Positions 1-9,636 of a stretch of 64,000 bases of DNA are shown in pieces. The first letter of the stretch is position 1, and each line of letters begins with the position of its first letter. The DNA is from Magicicada septendecula (taxonomy: Eukaryota; Arthropoda; Insecta; Hemiptera; Cicadidae), in the NCBI GenBank assembly GCA_034769895.1, contig CM068367.1, positions 113,692,654-113,756,653 of the forward strand. The letters run 5' to 3'. The translations under genes were made by a program, and so were the position numbers. The notes beneath the pieces are model-generated. The model searched no databases. It worked only from the letters and a program-made list of their open reading frames with translations, and was not told the DNA's origin.

Positions 1-280
1 AGGCGGTTTTCCTGTAAAGCAGACGAGTCCATTATATTCAGATCGAGGGATTTATTGTGAATACCTCTTGCGGGTCGCTACTAACCTAATCCAAATCGAC
101 AACTCTTTCGTTCAATATACGAATAAGCATTGCTGAATCATGTTCGTGGGCGCCATTTTGAGTACACCGTAAAACTGTCCGCAAGTGAGAAATACGGAGT
201 CTCTGTAAAGAATGCTAGTAGATTGTTTTTAAAATTGTCAAAATAAAAATATTGTATGCTTCCAAACTGTGTAATATTTT
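1..280. repeat. Satellite monomer, left-truncated by window edge
   Basis: Matches the part of the 572-bp monomer that precedes the LTR insertion point, from the GGCGG...TTCCTGTAAAG segment through the GGCGCCATTTTGAGT motif (150-164) to GTAATATTTT. No coding content is supported: apparent short ORFs are not conserved between monomers. Confidence 0.85.
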
Positions 281-485
281 TTTAAAGTGTGGAATACAAA
301 AATATAAGAGTTTACACTGTATAATAAAGTTTATTATCCCATACACAAATACATACTAAATACGCAGTGCTACGGTGCGTGCGTCACTTACGGCGTCTTA
401 CTACAAACTAAAAACTAACAAACTTATACATGCTTACGCGCATTACATATATTGTACAATATAAATGTATTACATATATTCAACA
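281..485 (-). mobile_element. Copia-type solo LTR (copy A)
   Basis: A single 205-bp LTR, with satellite on both sides and ATTTT directly flanking (276-280 and 486-490). One G of the terminal TG (plus-strand left end) is missing here, giving TTTAAAG instead of TGTTAAAG. The right end is the usual ATTCAACA. The structure is what LTR-LTR recombination leaves after losing the interior. Confidence 0.88.
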
Positions 486-957
486 ATTTTATTAATGCAT
501 TTGATTCTTCAAAATTTATACATATTTCCCGTTATGTAAGGGTCTAAATGAAATTTTGTTTGTATGATTTTTATTTGTAACTTCATAAAATTAAAACTGA
601 TGCTTTGATAAAACAGTGTGCTTATTGAATTACTTGTCCTTTTGCTGTTTACTTTCAAAACTTGCAACTGCTGTGGATAAACCGAATTGAAGAATAATGC
701 CCGTATTTAATTTTCTTTGTGGGCTCCATTTTCAGTGCGCCATGAACAGGCTGACGCAACCTGTCGACGAATGAGCAAGGCGGTGTTCCTGTAAAGCAGA
801 CGAGTCCATTATATTCAGATCGAGGGATTTATTGTGAATACCTCTTGCGGGTCGCTACTAACCTAATCCAAATCGACAACTCTTTCGTTCAATATACGAA
901 TAAGCATTGCTGAATCATGTTCGTGGGCGCCATTTTGAGTACACCGTAAAACTGTCC
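486..957. repeat. Satellite monomer, cut short by the Copia deletion junction
   Basis: Starts ATTTTATTAATGC after LTR A and runs about 472 bp to ACTGTCC, where it is joined to filler and then to Copia integrase sequence. The last about 100 bp of the normal monomer before the LTR are missing. Confidence 0.85.
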
Positions 958-981
958 ATAGTATTCGATACTATAGTATTT
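958..981. other. Filler at deletion junction resembling adjacent integrase DNA
   Basis: About 24 bp with no counterpart in intact copies lies between satellite (ending CTGTCC) and integrase. It contains ATAGTATTCGATAC and TATAGTATTT, close to TATAGTATTTGATAAC a few bases further on. That is the pattern of templated end-joining repair. Equivalent filler starts at 4481 and 13217. Confidence 0.7.
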
Positions 982-1689
982 CTTTTCTATAGTATTTGAT
1001 AACGTACGATTTTTCAAATAAGTAGCAGCACAAACTATTTCAGGCCAATATTTTTTATGGATTTGTGCTTCAGCTAATAAAAAACGTGACATATCCATTA
1101 TCGTTCTGTTAACCGTTCTGCGGTTCCATTTAATTCATGTACGTAAGCGGGACAATTATTAATTATAATACCTTTTTCTTTAGCAAAATTATAAATATTA
1201 CCGTTTAAGTATTCTTTCCCATTATCACATCTCAAAAATTTAATTCTTTTACCCGTTAAGTTTTCACATTCATTTGCATATTGAACAAGACAATTGAAAA
1301 CTTCTACTTTAGACTTCATGGTATAAACTTTAGCTATCTTACTGTAATCATCAATAAAGGAAATAAAGTATTTTTCCCCGTTTAGACCAGCTGTTTTAAA
1401 AGGTCCAATCATCAGTTTGAACAATTTCTAAAATATCGTTTGCTCTTTTTCTATTATTTTCAAATGGAATATTATGCATTTCATTTTTAACACATATTTT
1501 ACACTTCATGAATTCTGATTCAAGTTCATTTGGAATACCACTTAACAATTTATGTTTACACAAAATATTCAAATAATTAAAATTTACATGGCCCAGCATA
1601 CGATGCCACCTTTCTTTTTTACTCATATTATCACAATTTTTATTTGCAAAATTTACCAATGACTCTACATTTTTTAATTTACTTTTCAT
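979..1689 (-). pseudogene. Copia pol integrase fragment (copy B), frameshifted
   Basis: Three reading pieces cover the integrase: 1689-1396 (pre-integrase HHCC zinc region), 1424-1098 (catalytic core with the RCDNGKEY and HELNGTAER motifs) and about 1098-979 (distal core). The 2-nt net loss near 1410 destroys the HTD motif that supplies the first catalytic aspartate. A 1-nt loss near 1110 breaks the frame just after the catalytic glutamate. The 3' part is replaced by satellite. Confidence 0.85.
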
Positions 1690-1690
1690 C

Positions 1691-2045
1691 TTATATAGAC
1701 CATTTATTCCAAGCTACAGCTGTAGTATTTCCAAAATTATTAATAATTTTTGTCATTTTACGTTTAGAAATAATCATATTATTTTCCGTTATTTTACCAT
1801 AACTTATTAAATTTGTATGAATATCTTTAGCATAAAATACATTTTGCATGTTTACTTCATTTTTCTTACCAAAAAGATCAAAGTAACTTACCACATTACC
1901 AATTTTAGTGGCTTTTACAACTCTATTAACTCCCAAATAAACATTAACAGGTACTTTAAGTATCATACATTTATCAAAATATTTATCATCATTTATTATA
2001 TGGTCAGTACAACCGCTATCTAATGTCGCAATTATTAAACTTAAC
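1691..2045 (-). pseudogene. Copia pol protease fragment (copy B)
   Basis: An open stretch from 1966 to 1691 matches the protease C-terminal half seen in copy F. The DSG active-site codons are still present at 2012-2020, but an 11-nt deletion just upstream removes the preceding residues and shifts the frame. The segment ends in the stop shared by every copy, one base out of frame with integrase. Confidence 0.8.
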
Positions 2046-2082
2046 TACACCTTACTATTATGCGCCTCGTGATAGTCGACCC

Positions 2083-2550
2083 TTATAACCCATGCGCTCG
2101 TATCTGGATTCTTCTGCTGCGACTGAGTTGCTTGATGTGCTCTTGCAACTCGCTGACTTCGAAAATTGCCATGCCCTCCGGCGTAGTTAGTTTTTTCGGT
2201 TTCTTGTCGGCCTCGTGGTGCTCGTCATGTATTGCTGCTGCCTGCCGCTTGGCCACCCTATTTACAGTCTCTCTTGATATGACCAGTTTTGCCACATTGA
2301 AAGCATGTTCGCTGTTGTCGACTTTTATCCGCCATGAATGCGTTAGATTTTCGTCCAGAATATTCATCCTTTTGATGCTTTTTTCAGTTATTTCAATTTT
2401 ACTTTTCACATAATCCACAGTTTGATCTTCTTCTTTTAGTGCGTCTATTAAATCGCCTATATAACTGTATGATTCCGGCAAAGTATTTAACATATAATTT
2501 AATTTTTCTTTTTCCGACACACTAGCACCCGCGTTTTTAAGCTCGTTCAC
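2083..2550 (-). pseudogene. Copia gag C-terminal part (copy B), knuckle out of frame
   Basis: The start MNELKNAGASVSEKEKLNYM and the following helical gag region are conserved with the other copies. After residues KIEITEKS the reading leaves the gag frame because the local sequence is GCTTTTTTCAG instead of GCTTTATTTCAG. The CCHC zinc knuckle is therefore present in DNA but not in frame. Copies D and J share this state. Confidence 0.8.
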
Positions 2551-2680
2551 AGTTTTTTCAAAATCACTGAAGAATGTCGCTGAATCAGTATAATTTTAAG
2601 TCTTAACTTTTCCAATTTATTTCTATATACAATTTGCAATGCCGTAGACTTTTTCAAATACATTTCATCATACTTTTGAA

Positions 2681-2923
2681 TTATTTCATACGCCGTAGTT
2701 TATCACTAATAAATTCCAATTGCTTATTCGTTATAGTACGGTATATATAGTTCATAACCTTTAAATCATTATCATCCCACGGGTCTTTATCCTGCGCCGT
2801 TTTTGCCCGTGTTAGCACTTCATCACATTTTTTAAATTTCAAAAACAACATAATAAGTTTTTTCCACAGACTATAGTCCTCTCCATCAAACACTGGAATT
2901 ATAATGTCATTGTTCTTCGCCAT
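2681..2923 (-). pseudogene. Copia gag N-terminal part (copy B)
   Basis: An 80-codon piece starts at an ATG (2923) reading MAKNNDIIIPVFDGEDYS, the typical Copia gag opening with an FDG-x-x-Y/S-x-W pattern. It stops after DKLRRMK because of a frameshift present in all copies. The reading frame continues upstream to a TTG, but no ATG supports that extension. Confidence 0.83.
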
Positions 2924-3024
2924 TTTCTTTGTATCACAGCATGCGACAGCACTCAAAAAAACCGATACTCACTTAAACGGCACTCTTGACCACAAATTTA
3001 GTAAACCACGGACCTCTGCTATCA

Positions 3025-3230
3025 TGTTAAAGTGTGGAATAAAGAAATATAAGAGTTTACACTGTATAATAAAGTTTATTAACCCATACACAAATACATA
3101 CTAAATACGCAGTGCTACGGTGCGGGCGTCACTTACGGCGTCTTACTACAAACGAAAAACTAACAAACTTATACATGCTTACACGCATTACATATATTGT
3201 AGAATATAAATGTATTACATATATTCAACA
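3025..3230 (-). repeat. 5' LTR of copy B
   Basis: 206 bp. On the minus strand it starts TGTTGAATATATG and ends CACACTTTAACA (TG...CA). AATAAA occurs near the middle. It is followed on the sense strand by the primer-binding site at 3024-3013. ATTTT follows at 3231. Confidence 0.9.
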
Positions 3231-3802
3231 ATTTTATTAATGCATTTGATTCTTCAAAATTTATACATATTTCCAGTTATGTAAGGGTCTAAATGAAATT
3301 TTGTTTGTATGATTTTTATTTGTAATTTCATAAAATTAAACATGATGCTTTGATAAAACAGTGTTCTTATTGAATTATTTGTCCTTTTGCTGTTTACTTT
3401 CAAAACTTGCAACTGCTGTGGATAAACCGAATTGAAGATTAATGCCCGTATTTAATTTTCTTTGTGGGCTCCATTTTCAGTGCGCTATGAACAGGCTGAC
3501 GCAACCTGTCGACGAATGAGCAAGGCGGAGTTCCTGTAAAGCAGACGAGTCCATTATTTTCAGATCGAGGGATTTATTGTGAATACCTCTTGCGGGTCGC
3601 TACTAACCTAATCCAAATCGACAACTCTTTCGTTCAATATACGAATAAGAATTGCTGAATCATGTTCGTGGGCGCCATTTTGAGTACACCGTAAAACTGT
3701 CCGCAAGTGAGAAATACGGAGTCTCTGTAAAGAATGCTAGTAGATTGTTTTTAAAATTGTCAAAATAAAAATATTGTATGCTTCCAAACTGTGTAATATT
3801 TT
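3231..3802. repeat. Satellite monomer (572 bp)
   Basis: One complete monomer from ATTTTATTAATGC to GTAATATTTT between two LTRs. It contains the two related GCGCCATTTT/GCTCCATTTT segments. No gene seen. Confidence 0.88.
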
Positions 3803-4008
3803 TGTTAAAGTGTGGAATACAAAAATATAAGAGTTTACACTGTATAATAAAGTTTATTATCCCATACACAAATACATACTAAATACGCAGTGCTACGGTG
3901 CGTGCGTCACTTACGGCGTCTTACTACAAACGAAAAACTAACAAACTTATACATGCTTACGCGCATTACATATATTGTACAATATAAATGTATTACATAT
4001 ATTCAACA
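3803..4008 (-). mobile_element. Copia-type solo LTR (copy C)
   Basis: 206-bp LTR with intact ends, TGTTAAAG...ATTCAACA on the plus strand, and ATTTT on both sides. No internal element sequence adjoins it. Confidence 0.9.
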
Positions 4009-4480
4009 ATTTTATTAATGCATTTGATTCTTCAAAATTTATACATATTTCCAGTTATGTAAGGGTCTAAATGAAATTTTGTTTGTATGATTTTTATTTG
4101 TAACTTCATAAAATTAAAACTGATGCTTTGATAAAACAGTGTTCTTATTGAATTATTTGTCCTTTTGCTGTTTACTTTCAAAACTTGCAACTGCTGTGGA
4201 TAAACCGAATTGAAGAATAATGCCCGTATTTAATTTTCTTTGTGGGCTCCATTTTCAGTGCGCCATGAACAGGCTGACGCAACCTGTCGACGAATGAGCA
4301 AGGCGGTGTTCCTGTAAAGCAGACGAGTCCATTATATTCAGATCGAGGAATTTGTTGTGAATACCTCTTGCGGGTCGCTACTAACCTAATCCAAATCGAC
4401 AACTCTTTCGTTCAATATACGAATAAGCATTGCTGAATCATGTTCGTGGGCGCCATTTTGAGTACACCGTAAAACTGTCC
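4009..4480. repeat. Satellite monomer ending at deletion junction
   Basis: Same 472-bp truncated monomer as 486-957, ending ACTGTCC before filler. The B-C and D-E blocks therefore look like a duplicated about 3.5-kb pair. Confidence 0.85.
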
Positions 4481-5215
4481 ATAGTATTCGATACTATAGT
4501 ATTTCTTCTCTATAGTATTTGATAACGTACGATTTTTCAAATAAGTAGCAGCACAAACTATTTCAGGCCAATATTTTTTATGGATTTGTGCTTCAGCTAA
4601 TAAACAACGTGACATATCCATTATCGTTCTCTTAAGCCGTTCTGCGGTTCCATTTAATTCATGTACGTAAGCGGGACAATTATTAATTATAATAACTTTT
4701 TCTTTAGCAAAATTATAAATATTACCGTTTAAGTATTCTTTCCCATTATCACATCTCAAAAATTTAATTATTTTACCCGTTAATTTTTCACATTCATTTA
4801 CATATTGAACAAGACAATTGAAAACTTCTACTTTAGACTTCATGGTATAAACTTTAGCTATCTTACTGTAATCATCAATAAAGGAAATAAAGTATTTTTC
4901 CCCGTTTAGACCAGCTGTTTTAAAAGGTCCACACACATCAGTATGAACAATTTCTAAAATATCTTTTGCTCTTTTTCTATTATTTTCAAATGGAATATTA
5001 TGCATTTTATTTTCAACACATATTTTACACTTCATGAATTCTGATTCAAGTTCATTTGGAATACCACTTAACAATTTATGTTTACACAAAATATTCAAAT
5101 AATTAAAATTCACATTGCCCAGCATACGATGCCACCTTTCTTTTTTACTCATATTATCACAATTTTTATTTGCAAAATTTACCAATGACTCTACATTTTT
5201 TAATTTACTTTTCAT
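4412..5215 (-). pseudogene. Copia pol integrase, open over catalytic core (copy D)
   Basis: 267 codons are open from the methionine after the shared protease/integrase frameshift. The zinc region H29, H34, C63, C66 (copy F numbering; the LGH reads LGN here, so the second histidine is lost), HTD, RCDNGKEY and ELNGTAER motifs are visible. The last about 25 codons are deletion filler and satellite. Truncated before the integrase C-terminal domain, so not functional. Confidence 0.82.
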
Positions 5216-5216
5216 C

Positions 5217-5580
5217 TTATATAGACCATTTATTCCAAGCTACAGCTGTAGTATTTCCAAAATTATAAATAATTTTTGTCATTTTACGTTTAGAAATAAT
5301 CATATTATTTTCCGTTATTTTACCATAACTTATTAAATTTGTATGAATATCTTTAGCATAAAATACATTTTGCAGGTATACTTCATTTTTCTTACCAAAA
5401 AGATCAAAGTAACTTACCACATTACCAATTTTAGTGGCTTTTACAACTCTATTAACTCCCAAATAAACATTAACAGGTACTTTAAGTATCATACATTTAT
5501 CAAAATATTTATCATCATTTATTATATGGTTAGTACAACCGCTATCTAATAACCAATTAATGTCGCAATTATTAAACTTA
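5217..5580 (-). pseudogene. Copia pol protease (copy D)
   Basis: Open from 5492 to 5217. The DSG active-site codons lie just upstream at 5538-5546. Ends at the stop shared by all copies, one base out of frame with integrase. Confidence 0.8.
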
Positions 5581-5619
5581 ACTACACCTTACTATTATGC
5601 GCCTCGTGATAGTCGACCC

Positions 5620-6087
5620 TTATAACCCATGCGCTCGTATCTGGATTCTTCTGCTGCGACTGAGTTGCTTGATGTGCTCTTGCAACTCGCTGACTTCGAA
5701 AATTGCCATGCCCTCTGGCGTAGTTACTTTTTTCGGTTTCTTGTCGGCCTCGTGGTGCTCGTCATGTATTGCTGCTGCCTGCCGCTTGGCCACCCTATTT
5801 ACAGTCTCTCTTGATATGACCAGTTTTGCCACATTGAAAGCATGTCCGCTGTTGTCGACTTTTATCCGCCATGAATGCGTTAGATTTTCGTCCAGAATAT
5901 TCATACTTTTGATGCTTTTTTCAGTTATTTCAATTTTACTTTTCACATAATCGACAGTTTGATCTTCTTCTTTTAGTGCGTCTATTAAATCGCCTATATA
6001 ACTGTATGATTCCGGCAAAGTATTTAACAAAAAATTTAATTTTTCTTTTTCCGACACACTAGCACCCGCGTTTTTAAGCTCGTTCAC
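5620..6087 (-). pseudogene. Copia gag C-terminal part (copy D)
   Basis: Starts MNELKNAGASVSEKEKLNF. It has the B/J-type GCTTTTTTCAG state, so the CCHC knuckle is out of frame. A further TAG follows the knuckle position in its own frame, as in most copies. Confidence 0.78.
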
Positions 6088-6217
6088 AGTTTTTTCAAAA
6101 TCACTGAAGAATGTCGCTGAATCAGTATAATTTTAAGTCTTAACTTTTCCAATTTATTTCTATATACAATTTGCAATGCCGTAGACTTTTTCAAATACAT
6201 TTCATCAAACTTTTGAA

Positions 6218-6460
6218 TTATTTCATACGCCGTAGTTTATCACTAATAAATTCCAATTGCTTATTCGTTATAGTACGGTATATATAGTTCATAACCTTTA
6301 AATCATTATCATCCCACGGGTCTTTATCCTGCGCCGTTTTTGCCCGTGTTAGCACTTTATCACATTTTTTAAATTTCAAAAACAACATAATAAGTTTTTT
6401 CCACATACTATAGTCCTCTCCATCAAACACTGGAATTATAATGTCATTGTTCTTCGCCAT
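6218..6460 (-). pseudogene. Copia gag N-terminal part (copy D)
   Basis: ATG at 6460, MAKNNDIIIPVFDGEDYSMW, ending at the common frameshift after DKLRRMK. One private change reads KCDKVL instead of KCDEVL. Confidence 0.82.
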
Positions 6461-6561
6461 TTTCTTTGTATCACAGCATGCGACAGCACTCAAAAAAACC
6501 GATACTCACTTAAACGGCACTCTTGACCACAAATTTAGTAAACCACGGACCTCTGCTATCA

Positions 6562-6887
6562 TGTTAAAGTGTGGAATAAAGAAATATAAGAGTTTACACT
6601 GTATAATAAAGTTTATTAACCCATACACAAATACATACTAAATACGCAGTGCTACGGTGCGGGCGTCACTTACGGCGTCTTACTACAAACTAAAAACTAA
6701 CAAATTTCTTTTATGAATTTGCTAACTGCTATAATTTTGTATTGTTCGACTAAGCTTTTCGTCATTACTGACATCTTCAGGTCTTAAACAACCTTAAACA
6801 ATACGAAGAATAAAAACTAACAAACTTATACATGCTTACGCGCATTACATATATTGTACAATATAAATGCATTACATATATTCAACA
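6562..6887 (-). repeat. 5' LTR of copy D with 106-bp insertion
   Basis: 326 bp, which equals a 206-bp LTR plus 106 bp of foreign DNA and a 14-bp duplication. Ends are intact and ATTTT follows at 6888. Confidence 0.88.
6705..6810. mobile_element. 106-bp insert in LTR with 14-bp target duplication
   Basis: Flanked by TAAAAACTAACAAA at 6691-6704 and 6811-6824, which occurs once in uninterrupted LTRs. On the minus strand it contains CCTGAAGATG, a GTCA-GTAA-TGAC hairpin and GAAA, then GTCGAACAAT. This is the style of ending seen in Penelope-like and some other non-LTR retroelements. A 5'-truncated retroelement end is my best reading; the family is uncertain. Confidence 0.6.
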
Positions 6888-7459
6888 ATTTTATTAATGC
6901 ATTTGATTCTTCAAAATTTAATACATATTTCCAGTTATGTAAGGGACTGAATAAAATTTTGTTTGTATGATTTTTATTTGTAATTTCATAAAATTAAACT
7001 GATGCTTTGATAAAACAGTATTCTTATTGAATTATTTGTCCTTTTGCTGTTTACTTTCAAAACTTGCAACTGCTGTGGATAAACTGAATTGAAGAATAAT
7101 GCCCGTATTTAATTTTCTTTGTGGGCTCCATTTTCAGTGCGCCATGAACAGGCTGACGCAACCTGTCGACGAATGAGCAAGGCGGAGTTCCTGTAAAGCA
7201 GACGAGTCCATTATATTCAGATCGAGGGATTTATTGTGAATACCTCTTGCGGGTCGCTACTAACCTAATCCAAATCGACAACTCTTTCGTTCAATATACG
7301 AATAAGAATTGCTGAATCATGTTCGTGGGCGCCATTTTGAGTACACCGTAAAACTGTCCGCAAGTGAGAAATACGGAGTCTCTGTAAAGAATGCTAGTAG
7401 ATTGTTTTTAAAATTGTCAAAATAAAAATATTGTATGCTTCCAAACTGTGTAATATTTT
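6888..7459. repeat. Satellite monomer (572 bp)
   Basis: Complete monomer between the copy D 5' LTR and solo LTR E. No gene seen. Confidence 0.88.
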
Positions 7460-7665
7460 TGTTAAAGTGTGGAATACAGAAATATAAGAGTTTACACTGT
7501 ATAATAAAGTTTATTATCCCATACACAAATACATACTAAATACGCAGTGCTACGGTGCGTGCGTCACTTACAGCGTCTTACTACATACTAAAAACTAACA
7601 AACTTATACATGCTTACGCGCATTACATATATTGTACAATATAAATGTATTACATATATTCAACA
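7460..7665 (-). mobile_element. Copia-type solo LTR (copy E)
   Basis: 206 bp with intact TGTTAAAG and ATTCAACA ends and ATTTT on both sides. Lacks the 106-bp insert. Confidence 0.9.
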
Positions 7666-8237
7666 ATTTTATTAATGCATTTGATTCTTCAAAATTTATA
7701 CATATTTCCAGTTATGTAAGGGTCTAAATGAAATTTTGCTTGTATGTTTTTTATTTGTAACTTCATAAAATTAAAAATGATGCTTTGATAAAACAGTGTT
7801 CTTATTGAATTATTTGTCCTTTTGCTGTTTACTTTCAAAACTTGCAACTGCTGTGGATAAACCGAATTGAAGAATAATGCCCGTATTTAATTTTCTTTGT
7901 GGGCTCCATTTTCAGTGCGCCATGAACAGGCTGACGCAACCTGTCGACGAATGAGCAAGGCGGTGTTCCTGTAAAGCAGACGAGTCCATTATATTCAGAT
8001 CCAGGGATTTATTGTGAATACCTCTTGCGGGTCGCTACTAACCTAATCCAAATCGACAACTCTTTCGTTCAATATACGAATAAGCATTGCTGAATCATGT
8101 TCGTGGGCGCCATTTTGAGTACACCGTAAAACTGTCCGCAAGTGAGAAATACGGAGTCTCTGTAAAGAATGCTAGTAGATTGTTTTTAAAATTGTTAAAA
8201 TAAAAATATTGTATGCTTCCAAACTGTGTAATATTTT
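7666..8237. repeat. Satellite monomer (572 bp)
   Basis: Complete monomer between solo LTR E and the 3' LTR of copy F. Confidence 0.88.
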
Positions 8238-8443
8238 TGTTAAAGTGTGGAATACAGAAATATAAGAGTTTACACTGTATAATAAAGTTTATTATCCCAT
8301 ACACAAATACATACTAAATACGCAGTGCTACGGTGCGTGCGTCACTTACGGCGTCTTACTACAAACTAAAAACTAACAAACTTATACATGCTTACGCGCA
8401 TTACATATATTGTACAATATAAATGAATTACATATATTCAACA
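8238..8443 (-). repeat. 3' LTR of copy F
   Basis: 206 bp. Plus-strand left end TGTTAAAG follows GTAATATTTT; right end ATTCAACA adjoins the polypurine tract. One base differs from most LTRs near the right end (AAATGAATTAC). Confidence 0.9.
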
Positions 8444-8452
8444 CGCCTCCTT
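8444..8452 (-). other. Polypurine tract (plus-strand primer site)
   Basis: Sense reads AAGGAGGCG immediately before the 3' LTR. Same element at 16405-16413, 21578-21586, 26750-26758 and 31924-31932. In copy L (36765-36773) one base is changed (GGCCTCCTT on plus). It confirms element polarity, since solo LTRs and truncated copies lack it. Confidence 0.75.
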
Positions 8453-8502
8453 ACATTTATATTGTATTTACAAATTTAATTTTACAAATACACATTTCAA
8501 GT

Positions 8503-8850
8503 TCAACTTTTCAAGTTCAGCATAGTTCGAAATCTCTCAAACTTTTCTTTACACAATGACTTTGTAAATTTATCAACAATATTACCATCAGAATTTACCT
8601 TTACAACATTAATCATATTTTCTTTTATATATTCGTGTACATAATGGTAATGAACTTCAATATGTTTAGAATTTTTCGTAAAACTTCCATACTTTGCTAA
8701 ATATATCGCTCCCGAATTATCTTCAAAAATGTTAATCGGTCTTTCTAAAGTTACATTAAACAATTTTACCAATTCTTTCACAAATTTCAATTCACTCACA
8801 GCTTCCGACAACGCTACATACTCTGCATATGTCGAAGCCTTTGTTACACA
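8503..8850 (-). pseudogene. Copia pol RNase H C-terminal part (copy F)
   Basis: Reads open for 102 codons from 8811 and further up to the TAG at 8851-8853. It carries the RNase H signature parts S-x-A-E-Y upstream, EDN (residues 30-32), the KHIEVHYHYVHE histidine cluster and a VDKFTK ending. Separated from its N-terminal half by the in-frame TAG that all copies share. Confidence 0.82.
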
Positions 8851-9528
8851 CTATTGTTTTCTCGACTTCCAATAAATTACATTACCAAATAATCGAATTA
8901 CATAACCAGTTGTGGATTTTCTGTCTAAATGGTCACCAGCCCAATCGGCATCAACATAACAATCTATAATTTCAGAATTATCATTTCTTTTATAAGTCAA
9001 TTTTAAATTTTTCGTTAAATACAAGTACTTTAATATTCGCAAAGCATATTTAAAGTGTGTTTCATTATAACAATTCTGATATCTACTTAAATAATTTACA
9101 CTAAAGCTTATTTCAAGCCTTGTAGCTGAGCTTATATATAATAATGCACCAATTAAATTTCTATATTGAATATTTCTTCGACAAATATCAGACTTTTCAA
9201 CTTTTAAATTTACCTCCATAGGTGTATTATACATTTTACTGTTTTGTAAATTATACTTTCTTACTAATGACTCAATATATTTAGCTTGACTTAATATTAT
9301 TTCACATTTACGGAACTCATATTCTACGGTAATACCAAGATATTTTTGAATTTTTCCAAGATCTTTCATTTTGAATATTTCTGATAAGAGTTTCTTAATA
9401 TTTTGTATTTTTTCTTTGTTACGTCCACAAATTAATAAATCATCCACAAATATTAATAAATAAATAGTATCTTTTCCATTTCCAAAAGTATATAAACAAT
9501 AATCTAAATTACTTTTCTTAACACCCAA
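8851..9528 (-). CDS. Copia pol reverse transcriptase palm/thumb plus RNase H N-terminus (copy F)
   Basis: 225 open codons. FVDD at residues 27-30 is the polymerase catalytic box. NTPMEVNLK and LIGALLYIS...SVNYLSRYQ follow as in RVT_2. DADWAGD (193-199) and RKSTTGY (203-209) begin RNase H. The frame begins after a TGA near 9551 that interrupts the polymerase in every copy, and ends at the shared TAG. A remnant, not a gene likely to make product. Confidence 0.85.
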   Translation of the reverse strand: MGVKKSNLDYCLYTFGNGKDTIYLLIFVDDLLICGRNKEKIQNIKKLLSEIFKMKDLGKIQKYLGITVEYEFRKCEIILSQAKYIESLVRKYNLQNSKMYNTPMEVNLKVEKSDICRRNIQYRNLIGALLYISSATRLEISFSVNYLSRYQNCYNETHFKYALRILKYLYLTKNLKLTYKRNDNSEIIDCYVDADWAGDHLDRKSTTGYVIRLFGNVIYWKSRKQ

Positions 9529-9593
9529 ACTTATTAAAAATTTATCAAGTCATTCATACCAAGCTCTGGGACTTTCCTTTAAACCATACAAAG

Positions 9594-9636
9594 GAAATCT
9601 ATGTATTTATACGTATATATGTATGTATACAATCAT
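9594..9636. other. AT-rich private replacement inside reverse transcriptase (copy F)
   Basis: Where other full copies continue CCATACAAAGCTTTTATT, copy F has a TATGTAT/ACGTATATATGT-type stretch. It introduces a premature end to the upstream polymerase frame. Looks like microsatellite-like filler. Confidence 0.6.

Larger units (their letters stand above)
958..3230 (-). mobile_element. Truncated Copia-type element, copy B
   Basis: Minus-strand remnant retaining 5' LTR (3025-3230), primer-binding site (3013-3024), gag, protease and integrase. It lacks the integrase C-terminus, reverse transcriptase, RNase H and 3' LTR, which were removed by a deletion joining satellite to integrase at 957/958. 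The same junction occurs in copies D and G. Its 5' LTR lacks the 106-bp insert that most other 5' LTRs carry. Copy B also has private lesions: a 2-nt net loss near 1410, a 1-nt loss near 1110 and an 11-nt loss next to the protease motif. Confidence 0.9.
4481..6887 (-). mobile_element. Truncated Copia-type element, copy D
   Basis: Same deletion junction as copy B, but the 5' LTR (6562-6887) carries the 106-bp insert. Primer-binding site 6550-6561. Gag, protease and integrase up to the distal core are retained. The protease site reads DSG followed by CTNH (DSGCTDH in copy F). A 2-nt (AC) gain near 5585 shifts the gag-protease linker relative to copy F. Confidence 0.9.

Noticed and set aside
2060-2413. 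Plus-strand frames of 117-126 codons opposite gag, repeated in every copy
   Set aside because: Exact antisense shadows of the gag C-terminal region; no family resemblance.
6756-6780. Active hammerhead ribozyme in the 106-bp insert
   Set aside because: A CTGAAGA core, a GTCA/TGAC hairpin and GAAA are present, but there is an unpaired base before stem II and I cannot form convincing stems I and III. At most a degenerate relic; an Rfam covariance search would decide.
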